Positions 45,215 through 54,475 of a stretch of 64,000 nt of DNA are shown here, piece after piece (the first letter of the stretch is position 1; the number at the start of each line of letters is the position of its first letter). Position numbers and translations under genes: made by a program. The notes under the pieces were generated by a model. It had not been told where the DNA came from and ran no database searches. It worked only from the letters and a program-made list of their open reading frames with translations. The DNA comes from Cellvibrio sp. pealriver (GTDB lineage: Bacteria; Pseudomonadota; Gammaproteobacteria; Pseudomonadales; Cellvibrionaceae), in contig NZ_KQ236688.1 of NCBI RefSeq assembly GCF_001183545.1, positions 3,236,395 through 3,300,394 of the forward strand, read 5' to 3'.

Positions 45215-45538
45215 GCTCCCGTCTCTGTTGCTAACGCCCTTAAATGTCACAAATGGGTGTTTGAATTCGCTCAAGTGAATTACAATCGCCGCCGCGTTGC
45301 CGGGAACTTCGCAGTAGAAAATTCGTTCTACACTTAGACCGGTCAATGCGCGGCACTGTAAACCATACCTATGGCTTCCAAACCACCACCGGTTTTTCCT
45401 CGGTTCGCTGTTCCAGTGAGCTGGCCGGAAGGTTCGCCAGTAACCAGCGCTGATGTGTAGGGCATCAGTACAAGCACCACCCAGAGGCGTGCTCGCCAGC
45501 AAGTGAAATTCCATTCGTTTATTTTTTGTGGGGATCCC
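45215..45538 (+). promoter_or_regulatory. 324-bp leader upstream of the decarboxylase
   Basis: No gene is visible. Several short hairpins can form, including GTAGAA-AATTCG-TTCTAC and CTGATG-TGTAGGG-CATCAG. I did not recognise a known riboswitch or a confident promoter. A long structured leader could regulate the decarboxylase. Confidence 0.3.
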
Positions 45539-47791
45539 ATGAAATTTCGCTTTCCTATTGTCATCATCGATGAAGACTTCCGCTCCGAGAACACCTCGGG
45601 TTCCGGCATACGCGCGCTAGCCGATGCTATCGAGCAAGAAAACTGGGAGGTACTGGGCGTTACCAGCTACGGTGATTTGTCGCAGTTCGCGCAGCAGCAA
45701 TCGCGCGCCTCGGCGTTTATTTTGTCGATCGATGACGAAGAATTTGGCACCGGCTCGCAAGAAGAGACCGATCACGCCCTCAAAGCCCTGCGCGCGTTTG
45801 TGGAAGAAATCCGCTACAAAAACGCCGACATCCCGATTTACCTATACGGTGAGACGCGCACCTCGCGCCATATTCCCAACGATATTTTGCGCGAGCTGCA
45901 CGGCTTCATTCATATGTTTGAAGACACGCCTGAATTTGTGGCGCGCCATATCATCCGCGAAGCCAAATCTTATCTCGATGGCCTTGCACCGCCGTTTTTC
46001 CGCGCGCTGGTGCATTACGCACAAGACGGCTCCTACTCCTGGCACTGCCCCGGTCACTCGGGCGGCGTAGCCTTTTTGAAATCGCCGATTGGCCAGATGT
46101 TCCACCAATTTTTCGGTGAGCGCATGCTGCGCGCCGACGTGTGTAACGCAGTAGAAGAGCTCGGCCAACTGCTCGACCACACTGGCCCTATCGCGGCCTC
46201 CGAGCGCAACGCCGCGCGTATTTTCAATGCCGACCATTGTTACTTCGTCACCAACGGAACCTCTACCTCTAACAAGATGGTGTGGCACTCCACCGTGGCA
46301 CCGGGCGATATCGTGGTAGTTGACCGCAACTGCCATAAATCCATTCTGCACTCAATCATCATGTGCGGCGCGATTCCGGTATTCCTGATGCCGACGCGTA
46401 ATAACCTCGGCATTATCGGGCCAATTCCGCTGGAAGAATTCACGCCGGAAAGCATCGAGCGCAAAATACAAGCGAACCCGTTTGCGCGTGAAGCCGCGAA
46501 TAAAAAGCCGCGCATCCTCACCATTACCCAATCGACTTACGATGGTGTGCTCTACAACGTCGAGACGCTGAAAAATATGCTTGATGGGAAAATCGATACG
46601 CTCCACTTCGATGAAGCCTGGTTGCCGCACGCGACTTTCCACGAGTTTTACCAAGACATGCACGCGATTGGCAAAGACCGCCCGCGCGCAAAAGAATCGA
46701 TGATTTTCTCTACCCAATCCACGCACAAACTGCTCGCCGGTTTGTCGCAGGCATCGCAAGTGTTGGTGCGCGAATCGGAAAAAGTAAAACTGGACCAGGA
46801 CGCGTTCAACGAAGCCTACTTGATGCACACATCAACGTCGCCGCAATACTCGATCATTGCATCTTGCGATATTGCCGCAGCGATGATGGAAGCACCCGGT
46901 GGTCACGCGCTGGTAGAAGAATCGATTCTGGAAGCACTGGATTTCCGTCGCGCGATGAAAAAAGTGGACGAGGAATGGGGTCAGGATTGGTGGTTCCAGG
47001 TTTGGGGGCCGGATGAATTTGCAGCCGATGGCGTTGGCTCGCGCGAAGACTGGGTATTGCGCAGCGATGACAACTGGCACGGCTTCGGCAAACTCGCGCC
47101 GAACTTCAACATGCTCGACCCGATTAAAGCCACCATCGTTAACCCTGGCTTGTCGGTCAATGGCCAATTTGCCGAGACCGGTATTCCCGCGTCGATCGTC
47201 ACCAAATATTTGGCTGAGAACGGCGTTATTATCGAGAAGTGCGGCCTCTACTCGTTCTTCATCATGTTCACCATCGGCATCACCAAAGGCCGTTGGAATA
47301 CACTCGTAGCCGCGCTGCAACAGTTCAAAGATGACTACGACAAGAACGCGCCTATGTGGCGCATCATGCCGGAGTTTGCACAAGCCAACCCGCGCTATGA
47401 GCGCATGGGCTTGCGCGATCTTTGCCAGCAGATTCACGATTTCTATAAAGCCTACGATGTTGCGCGCTTGACCACGGAAATGTATTTGTCCGACATGCAA
47501 CCGGCGATGAAACCGTCCGATGCGTTTGCAAAAATGGCGCACCGTGAAATCGAGCGCGTACCCATCGACCAGCTCGAAGGCCGCATCACCTCGATTTTGT
47601 TAACGCCTTACCCGCCGGGTATTCCGCTGTTGATTCCGGGCGAGCGCTTTAACAAAACTATCGTGGACTATTTGAAATTCGCACGCGATTTCAACGAAAA
47701 ATTCCCCGGCTTTGAAACCGACGTACACGGCTTGGTGAAACGCGAAGTGGATGGCAAAAAAGATTATTACGTTGACTGCGTAAAACAATAA
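45539..47791 (+). CDS. Lysine/arginine/ornithine decarboxylase (PLP, fold type I)
   Basis: A 750-residue enzyme of the large inducible-type amino-acid decarboxylase family, the same length as Pseudomonas LdcA. It has an N-terminal receiver-like wing domain (1-130), a PLP domain with the catalytic STHK motif (K397), the DEAW motif HFDEAWLPHATF and a C-terminal domain. It converts a basic amino acid to its diamine with CO2 release; specificity is not certain from motifs. Start ATG 45539 has GGGGA 7 nt upstream. It is monocistronic, with a terminator at 47824-47857. Confidence 0.93.
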   Translation: MKFRFPIVIIDEDFRSENTSGSGIRALADAIEQENWEVLGVTSYGDLSQFAQQQSRASAFILSIDDEEFGTGSQEETDHALKALRAFVEEIRYKNADIPIYLYGETRTSRHIPNDILRELHGFIHMFEDTPEFVARHIIREAKSYLDGLAPPFFRALVHYAQDGSYSWHCPGHSGGVAFLKSPIGQMFHQFFGERMLRADVCNAVEELGQLLDHTGPIAASERNAARIFNADHCYFVTNGTSTSNKMVWHSTVAPGDIVVVDRNCHKSILHSIIMCGAIPVFLMPTRNNLGIIGPIPLEEFTPESIERKIQANPFAREAANKKPRILTITQSTYDGVLYNVETLKNMLDGKIDTLHFDEAWLPHATFHEFYQDMHAIGKDRPRAKESMIFSTQSTHKLLAGLSQASQVLVRESEKVKLDQDAFNEAYLMHTSTSPQYSIIASCDIAAAMMEAPGGHALVEESILEALDFRRAMKKVDEEWGQDWWFQVWGPDEFAADGVGSREDWVLRSDDNWHGFGKLAPNFNMLDPIKATIVNPGLSVNGQFAETGIPASIVTKYLAENGVIIEKCGLYSFFIMFTIGITKGRWNTLVAALQQFKDDYDKNAPMWRIMPEFAQANPRYERMGLRDLCQQIHDFYKAYDVARLTTEMYLSDMQPAMKPSDAFAKMAHREIERVPIDQLEGRITSILLTPYPPGIPLLIPGERFNKTIVDYLKFARDFNEKFPGFETDVHGLVKREVDGKKDYYVDCVKQ

Positions 47792-47823
47792 AGCTGCCGT
47801 TCATGGACAGGATGTTATAAATT

Positions 47824-47857
47824 AAAAGCCATCTCATGAAAGTGAGGTGGCTTTTTT
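47824..47857 (+). terminator. Rho-independent terminator
   Basis: A 13-bp stem AAAAGCCATCTCA / TGAGGTGGCTTTT (one G-U pair) with a TGAAAG loop followed by T residues lies 33 bp after the decarboxylase stop and 80 bp before the alpha-2-macroglobulin start. Confidence 0.9.
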
Positions 47858-47936
47858 GTTGGGCAAAAAAATAACGCGCCGAATCATCGGCATTTTTGGA
47901 ATGTATCCACCAATCACAACCAAACAGGGAAATATT

Positions 47937-50900
47937 ATGCGTGTTCATTGGTTTTCTTATTGTGCGATTGCCGCTTTGGTCTTTTTGCTCAGCGCGTGTG
48001 ACAAACCCGCGCCAGAACAAAAAACACAATCGGCACCGCTTGATATAAAAACAGCAGAGGCCATAGCGCCGGATTGGGAGGCGCATATCGCTGATTACCC
48101 CAAGCGCTGGGTTGCCACTGAATCCCCCCTGTACATCCGCTTCACGCATCCCGTGGTAAGCGAAGCCGAAGTGAACACCGCATTTGACCCCAAGCAGGTG
48201 TCGCTGGATATCAAAATTCCCGTCAACCTCACGTTTACCTCCACAACAGACCTGCGCATCCAACCGATTGAACGATTGCCGGGTGATACAAAAATTCGTG
48301 TGCGATTAAGCCCCAAAGGGCTGAGTGGAATCGAAAATTCGCTCGATGATTTTGAATTTGAAGTGCATACCATCAAACAGGATTTTGATTTGCGTGTAGA
48401 CAGCTTGAGCACGCAAGACGATGACGAGAACGTTATGCAGTTGAGCGGTGCAATTACCACCGCCGACACCAGTGAGCTGGATGCAGTGAAAAAAATCCTG
48501 CGCATCCAGGTGAATGGCCGGGATAGCAATGCGGTCTGGTCACAGGAATTGGATAAAAAAACACATCGCTTTTTACTGACCGGCATTGAACGCGGTGAGG
48601 CCGCTGGCTCCATTCATTTGGAGTGGGATGGTGCTGCTATTGGCTCGGACGACAAAGGCGCGCGCGATATTGAAATCCCTGCACAAAAAGCGTTTCAAAT
48701 TACTGGCGTGCAAGTCACACACAAACCCAATACCACCATCGACATTCAATTTTCTGAAGAGCTGGACAACACCCAAAACCTCAGCGGTTTGGTAACGCTT
48801 GAAGGCAAACCCGTGAATGTGGTTGTAGATGGTAGCGTGTTGCGCTACACGCCCGACAAACTGGACGCAGGCGAACTTAATTTAACCATCAACGGTAGCG
48901 TCAACAGTAAAAAGCGCAAAAGTCTGGGCAGTGATTACCAACAAAAAATTGTTTTGGAATTAGTAAAGCCATTAGTTCGCTTTGTAGGTAGCACCTCTAT
49001 TTTACCGCCAGCAAAACAAATTTCTGTTCCGTTTGAAGCAGCGGGCGTGGATTCAGTACAAGTAATCGCCTTTAAAGTATTTGCCAATAACATCGGCCAG
49101 TATTTGCAAGACTATCAATTGACCGCAGCTTACGCCGCTACTGACACTGGCCGCTACTTGTGGCGTAAAACCTACAACCTGCCAGAAATTCCACGCAGTG
49201 GTGTGCAACGTTTTAATCTTGACCTGACCGAGTTAATGGCGCAGCACCCGGAAGGATTAATCCGTTTGGAATTGCGTATTGACCGCAGCAATTCTATTTA
49301 TACCTGCGATCAGGCGCGCCCCACAGAACCTACCAGCAAAATGCCGGAAAATGCTGATGGTGAAAATTATTACGACCGCGAAGAAGAACCGGCTTGGTAT
49401 CAACAATATTACCAATCGAGCGGTTACTACAATTACAGCGAGCGCAATAATCCCTGTGACGATACTTACTATTACTACGGCGACAATATTGCATCGGCGC
49501 GCAATTTTATTGTCTCTGACATCGGTTTGATGGCAAAGCGCGGCAGCGACAACCAACTGCATATTATCAGCACTGAATTAACCACCGCCAAACCATTGGG
49601 CGGTACCGAGGTGACTGCATTTAATTATCAGCGCCAGCCCATCGGCAGCGGAAAAACTGACAGTTACGGTATGTTGCAATTGAATACCGATGGCGTGGCA
49701 TTTTATTTGGAAGCCAAAAACGATAAGCAGGTCGGCTACTTGCGTGTGCGCAACAGTGAAGCGCTACCCACCAATCAATTTGATGTGAGCGGTGAACACA
49801 TTAAAGGTGGACTGAAAGGATTTTTATACGGCGAACGCGATGTATGGCGGCCGGGTGATGATATTTTCCTGACCTTTATTTTGGAAGATAAAACCCAGCA
49901 GTTACCGGCGAACCACCCGGTTACGTTGGATTTGTTTGATCCCAGTGGTAAAAAAGTGCTGAGCCGAACTAACGTACAGCCGGTTAATGATTTCTATACA
50001 TTTAATCTGCGCACCGATGAAAACGCGCCCACCGGAAATTATCGCGCTGTAGTGCATGTGGGCAACCGCTATTTTGATCAAATGTTAAAAATCGAAATGG
50101 TTGTTCCCAATCGCATTAAAGTCGATTTAACGCCAGCAGAAATACCCTTGCGCATTGGTAACATGCCAACCCAAGTCAGTTTATTTGCGCAATGGTTGCA
50201 AGGTGCAACCGCGAAAAATTTAAAATCCGATTCTGAATTAAAACTCTTTCCGAAAGCCTCTGTGTTTGCAGGCTTCGAACAATTTGTGTTTGATGACCCT
50301 GTGCGCAGTTTTTCCAGCAGCACCCAAAAAGTGTTTGATGGGCAATTGGATGAAAAAGGCTATGCCAGTTTTCCGGTGAATGTGAGTTTGTCATCGCCAC
50401 CACCGGGGAAATTAACAGCCTCTTTTACTACTCGCGTATTTGAAGAGAGCGGTAACTTCAGCACCATTTTACGGCCCTATGAATTATTGCCGTTTGATCA
50501 CTGGGTGGGTTTAAACATCCCCAAAGGCAGCGGCTATATGGATGCCATCAGCCGCGATGAAGATCATCCTATTTTAATCCAAACCTTAAATGCACAGGGC
50601 AAAGCCGATGCAAACCGCACAGTGGAAGTCAACGTATATGAGATCGGCTGGCGCTGGTGGTGGGATGAAGAAAATGAAAATCTCGCCGAATATTTTAATA
50701 ATTCCACGCATCGCTCAGTGGCAACCGAAACCTTGGTGAGCGATAGCAACGGACGCATCAATTGGAAATTGGAAAAAAATAAATACGATTGGGGCCGTCA
50801 TATTATCCGTGTGTGCGACATTGAAACGGACGATGCGGGTCACTGCTCTGGTGAAGTGGTTTATTTGGGCTGGAGTTATGGCTCATCAACCGCCAGCGAT

Positions 50901-53597
50901 TCAGCCACGCAATTAATGCTGTCTACGGATAAAGAAAAATATCAGGTGGGCGATATTGCCAAAGTGCGCTTACCTAAAGCGCGCGAGGGGCGCGCATTAA
51001 TCAGTATTGAAAATGGCAGCAAAGTATTGGAATCGCGCTGGTTGGATTTACAACAAGGCCAAACCGAAATTGATATTCCCATCACCCAGGCGATGGCACC
51101 TAATGTATACGCAAACATTGCGCTTTTGTTGCCGCATCAGGAGCGCGTTGCCGAAGCACCTATGCGTTTATACGGCATAGTGCCGCTGTTGGTGGAAGAC
51201 CCAGCAACACGTTTGTTACCCGCATTAGAAGTGGCTGAAAAAGTCCGGCCAGAAACAGAATTCACGATTAAAGTGAGCGAGCAAAACCAACGCGCAATGA
51301 CCTACACATTAGCAATGGTAGATGAAGGTTTGCTTGGCCTTACCAATTTCCATGCGCCCGACGCACACAACTATTTTTACAAACGCGAAGCACTGGGTGT
51401 ACGCACCTGGGATTTATTCGACATGGTAGTCGGTGGTTATGGCGCATCGCTTGAACGCGTTTTAGCAATTGGTGGTTCCGATGCAGCACTGGAAGCCGAA
51501 CGCAAACGTCGTGAACGCCGCTTTCCACCCGTCGTAAAATTTCTCGGCGCATTTGAATTAAAAGCAGGTGAAACACGTGAGCATAAAATTCAATTGCCGC
51601 CTTATATGGGCTCAGTGCGCGTTATGTTAGTAGCGGGCGATACCGCTAACAATGCAAAAGCCGATAAAGCGGTGAGCGCGTATGGCAGTGTTGAAAAAAC
51701 CGTTACTGTTACGCAACCCGTCACGTTATTTGCAACACTACCGCGCGTACTTGGGCCAGGTGAATCCGTTAATTTACCGGTGAACGTATTTGTCAGCGAA
51801 GCGAATATCCAGAGCGTGGATATTTCTGTGGAAGCGAATGAAATATTCACTATTGAGAAAGGCAGTGCAACGCTCAGCTTTAATGAGCCGGGCGATGCAA
51901 TTGCCAACTTGCAACTCAAAGTCAATGACCGCATCGGCAAAGGCCATGTGAAAATTACTGCGCGCTCGGGCAATGAAATCGCTACGCAAGAAATTTATAT
52001 CGATTCGCGCGCGGCAAATCCGCCCACTACCGTTTGGGAAAATAAATTGCTACAACCGGGCGAGACCTGGACATCGCCGCTGCAACAAAATGGCATGATC
52101 GGCACCAATAACGCGAGCCTTGAAGTGAGCACACTGCCGCCATTGAATTTGGAACAGCGACTGGATTATTTAATTGGTTATCCGCACGGGTGTATTGAAC
52201 AAACCACCTCAGCGGTATTTCCACAGTTGCGTTTGGAAAAATTGGTTAACTTAACCGACGCACAAAAAGCCGATATTGAACACAACATCAATGCAGGCAT
52301 TAAACGCCTTGCGAGTTTTCAACATGCGAGTGGTGGATTCTCTTATTGGCCGGGCGATGGTTATGTGAATGAATGGGCATCCAGTTATGCAGGGCACTTT
52401 TTGTTGGAAGCAAAACGGGCAGGCTATTCAGTTCCAAAAAATTTGCTGGATAATTGGATTCGCTACCAGACCAATGCTGCACGCAATCCACAAATTGAAG
52501 GCAATTATTACGATGAAGTTGTGCTGGCCTATCGCCTCTACACACTGGCATTAGCCGACAAAGCCGAATTACCGGCCATGAACCGTTTGCGCGAAACGTT
52601 TAAATCATCAACGCAAAATAGCCAGCAAGATTATCGCCTGCCTGCACGCTGGTTACTGGCAATGGCGTATCAGCATGTTGGTGTAAAAGATGCTGCGCAA
52701 GATGTAATGGGCGCAGTATCGAATAACGTTCCTGTTTATAAAGATGCCGGATATACCTACGGCTCTGATATGCGTGACCGCGGCTTACTGCTCGCAACAC
52801 TGGTAAGTTTGGATGCAAACAAAGACCTTACCTGGCAAGTGGCTGAACAAGTAGCAACTGATTTATCCAGCGATAGCTGGTACTCCACACAAAGTATCGC
52901 GTGGGGCTTATTGGCCATGAGCGAATTTTCTGCCGCCAATGTGAGCAGTAACGGTGTGAAATTCGCGTACCAGCAACATGGCGAAAATAATTGGATCACG
53001 CAAGCCAGCAACAATGCCTTGTTCCGCACCGCGATCAATAATCCGCAAGTGACTGTGCGCAATGATCACGACAAACCCATTCGCGTGCTGGTGAGCAACC
53101 GCGGTATTCCTGCTAATTTGCATGAAGAACCCAGTAATGATGGCCTTGCGATGAAGGTGGATTTTTTAACGCTGGACAATAAACCGCTTAGCGTTGAGCA
53201 ATTGCCACAAGGGCAGGATTTTGTTGCGGAGGTCACCATCACTGGTGAGTTCGATAAATTGCTCACCAGCAATATCGAAAATATTGCACTCACCGCCGTC
53301 GTACCCAGCGGTTGGCAAATTCGCAACGAACGTCTTGAAGGTGCGCAAATGCCCAAAGGCATCGACTACATGGATATCCGCGATGACCGCGTACTCGCTT
53401 ACTTTAGTTTGTGGCGCAATTACTACTGGAACTATCGCTACCAGGACCGCAACCAAACCAGCGTTACATTGCGCATTATTTTAAACGCGAGTTACGCCGG
53501 TAAATTCTATCTACCCGGTTGGCACACCAGCGCTATGTACAATGAAAAAATACATGCAAAGAGCAAAGGGTATTGGGTGGAAGTGATAGATAAATAA
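47937..53597 (+). CDS. Bacterial alpha-2-macroglobulin-family lipoprotein
   Basis: An 1886-residue periplasmic lipoprotein of the A2M/MG type (like E. coli YfhM). The signal ends in the lipobox LLSACDK. It contains many MG-type beta domains, a bait-like region and a complement-like thioester domain with YPHGCIEQTTS (C1419, E1421, Q1422), close to the CLEQ of YfhM. These proteins trap proteases that reach the periplasm. Around residues 457-518 there is an unusual Tyr/Asn/Glu-rich stretch bounded by cysteines (TCDQARPTEP ... NPCDDTYYYYGDN). The usual neighbour pbpC is absent. The ATG at 47937 has AGGGA 8 nt upstream. Confidence 0.92.
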   Translation: MRVHWFSYCAIAALVFLLSACDKPAPEQKTQSAPLDIKTAEAIAPDWEAHIADYPKRWVATESPLYIRFTHPVVSEAEVNTAFDPKQVSLDIKIPVNLTFTSTTDLRIQPIERLPGDTKIRVRLSPKGLSGIENSLDDFEFEVHTIKQDFDLRVDSLSTQDDDENVMQLSGAITTADTSELDAVKKILRIQVNGRDSNAVWSQELDKKTHRFLLTGIERGEAAGSIHLEWDGAAIGSDDKGARDIEIPAQKAFQITGVQVTHKPNTTIDIQFSEELDNTQNLSGLVTLEGKPVNVVVDGSVLRYTPDKLDAGELNLTINGSVNSKKRKSLGSDYQQKIVLELVKPLVRFVGSTSILPPAKQISVPFEAAGVDSVQVIAFKVFANNIGQYLQDYQLTAAYAATDTGRYLWRKTYNLPEIPRSGVQRFNLDLTELMAQHPEGLIRLELRIDRSNSIYTCDQARPTEPTSKMPENADGENYYDREEEPAWYQQYYQSSGYYNYSERNNPCDDTYYYYGDNIASARNFIVSDIGLMAKRGSDNQLHIISTELTTAKPLGGTEVTAFNYQRQPIGSGKTDSYGMLQLNTDGVAFYLEAKNDKQVGYLRVRNSEALPTNQFDVSGEHIKGGLKGFLYGERDVWRPGDDIFLTFILEDKTQQLPANHPVTLDLFDPSGKKVLSRTNVQPVNDFYTFNLRTDENAPTGNYRAVVHVGNRYFDQMLKIEMVVPNRIKVDLTPAEIPLRIGNMPTQVSLFAQWLQGATAKNLKSDSELKLFPKASVFAGFEQFVFDDPVRSFSSSTQKVFDGQLDEKGYASFPVNVSLSSPPPGKLTASFTTRVFEESGNFSTILRPYELLPFDHWVGLNIPKGSGYMDAISRDEDHPILIQTLNAQGKADANRTVEVNVYEIGWRWWWDEENENLAEYFNNSTHRSVATETLVSDSNGRINWKLEKNKYDWGRHIIRVCDIETDDAGHCSGEVVYLGWSYGSSTASDSATQLMLSTDKEKYQVGDIAKVRLPKAREGRALISIENGSKVLESRWLDLQQGQTEIDIPITQAMAPNVYANIALLLPHQERVAEAPMRLYGIVPLLVEDPATRLLPALEVAEKVRPETEFTIKVSEQNQRAMTYTLAMVDEGLLGLTNFHAPDAHNYFYKREALGVRTWDLFDMVVGGYGASLERVLAIGGSDAALEAERKRRERRFPPVVKFLGAFELKAGETREHKIQLPPYMGSVRVMLVAGDTANNAKADKAVSAYGSVEKTVTVTQPVTLFATLPRVLGPGESVNLPVNVFVSEANIQSVDISVEANEIFTIEKGSATLSFNEPGDAIANLQLKVNDRIGKGHVKITARSGNEIATQEIYIDSRAANPPTTVWENKLLQPGETWTSPLQQNGMIGTNNASLEVSTLPPLNLEQRLDYLIGYPHGCIEQTTSAVFPQLRLEKLVNLTDAQKADIEHNINAGIKRLASFQHASGGFSYWPGDGYVNEWASSYAGHFLLEAKRAGYSVPKNLLDNWIRYQTNAARNPQIEGNYYDEVVLAYRLYTLALADKAELPAMNRLRETFKSSTQNSQQDYRLPARWLLAMAYQHVGVKDAAQDVMGAVSNNVPVYKDAGYTYGSDMRDRGLLLATLVSLDANKDLTWQVAEQVATDLSSDSWYSTQSIAWGLLAMSEFSAANVSSNGVKFAYQQHGENNWITQASNNALFRTAINNPQVTVRNDHDKPIRVLVSNRGIPANLHEEPSNDGLAMKVDFLTLDNKPLSVEQLPQGQDFVAEVTITGEFDKLLTSNIENIALTAVVPSGWQIRNERLEGAQMPKGIDYMDIRDDRVLAYFSLWRNYYWNYRYQDRNQTSVTLRIILNASYAGKFYLPGWHTSAMYNEKIHAKSKGYWVEVIDK

Positions 53598-53657
53598 ATG
53601 TAGATAGATTGATAATCAATTTATGACATGAAAGATTGTTATCAAAAGGCGCGGCAT

Positions 53658-54404
53658 ATGAATAACCCCGTTGTGTTAATTACCGGCGCAAGCAGCGGCA
53701 TAGGTGCGACAACTGCACTGTTTGCCGCCGAGCGCGGTTACGATGTTGCGATTACGTATTTACATAACCGTTCCCAGGCAGAGGTGATCGCTGGAAAAAT
53801 TATTGCGCTCGGCCGAAAGGCTCTGTGCATTCAGGCAGATGTCAGTATCGAACAAGATGTGTTGCGTGTGTTTGATCAAGTGGATGCGCATTTTGGACGT
53901 TTGGATGCCTTGATAAATAACGCGGCGATTTTGCGCCAAAAATTATTCCGCGACATGCAAGTGGCCGAATTGGAAAAAACCTTTTCGGTGAATGTGATTG
54001 GTAGTTTTATCTGTGCACGCGAAGCCGTTAAACGTATGAGCACACATAACGGTGGCAATGGTGGTGCAATTGTGAATATTTCATCAGTGGCATCACGCTT
54101 TGGTGCACCCTTTGAATATATTGATTATGCGGCTAGCAAAGGGGCGATTGATACTTTCACACTCGGACTTGCCAAAGAAGTTGTGAGTGAAGGGATTCGT
54201 GTTAATTGCGTCCGCCCGGGCATTATCAACACCGAGCTGCATGCAAAAGGGGGGGAACCAGAGCGGATTAAACGTATCGCGCCCTCAATACCCATGCAAC
54301 GCGCAGGTGAGCCAGAGGAAGTTGCTAAAACTATCTTATGGTTATTATCCGATGATGCTTCATACATAACCGGCAGTTTGGTAGATGTCAGTGGAGGGCG
54401 TTAA
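53658..54404 (+). CDS. SDR-family oxidoreductase
   Basis: A 248-residue short-chain dehydrogenase with cofactor motif TGASSGIGA near residue 8, NNAAI, Ser in VNISSVASR and the catalytic YIDYAASKGA pair. The C-terminal ITGSLVDVSGG is typical of FabG/glucose-dehydrogenase-like members. Substrate unknown. The ATG at 53658 has AAGG upstream; it follows the macroglobulin gene by 60 bp on the same strand but no functional link is evident. A strong terminator follows. Confidence 0.9.
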   Translation: MNNPVVLITGASSGIGATTALFAAERGYDVAITYLHNRSQAEVIAGKIIALGRKALCIQADVSIEQDVLRVFDQVDAHFGRLDALINNAAILRQKLFRDMQVAELEKTFSVNVIGSFICAREAVKRMSTHNGGNGGAIVNISSVASRFGAPFEYIDYAASKGAIDTFTLGLAKEVVSEGIRVNCVRPGIINTELHAKGGEPERIKRIAPSIPMQRAGEPEEVAKTILWLLSDDASYITGSLVDVSGGR

Positions 54405-54424
54405 GATCAAAAACATTCTCCAAT

Positions 54425-54456
54425 AAAAAACGGCAGAAAAATATCTGCCGTTTTTT
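54425..54456. terminator. Bidirectional rho-independent terminator
   Basis: A perfect 13-bp stem AAAAAACGGCAGA / TCTGCCGTTTTTT with a 6-nt loop separates the SDR gene from the convergent CBM6 protein gene. Confidence 0.92.
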
Positions 54457-54475
54457 GTTTGCATCCTTTAAAAAA

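Noticed and set aside
45215..45538. Riboswitch in the decarboxylase leader
   Set aside because: Hairpins exist but no known class could be recognised; a lysine riboswitch in particular is not visible.
46352..47542. Long minus-strand open frames across the decarboxylase
   Set aside because: The overlapping plus-strand gene is a full-length family member with its catalytic lysine; the antisense frames lack domain signatures.
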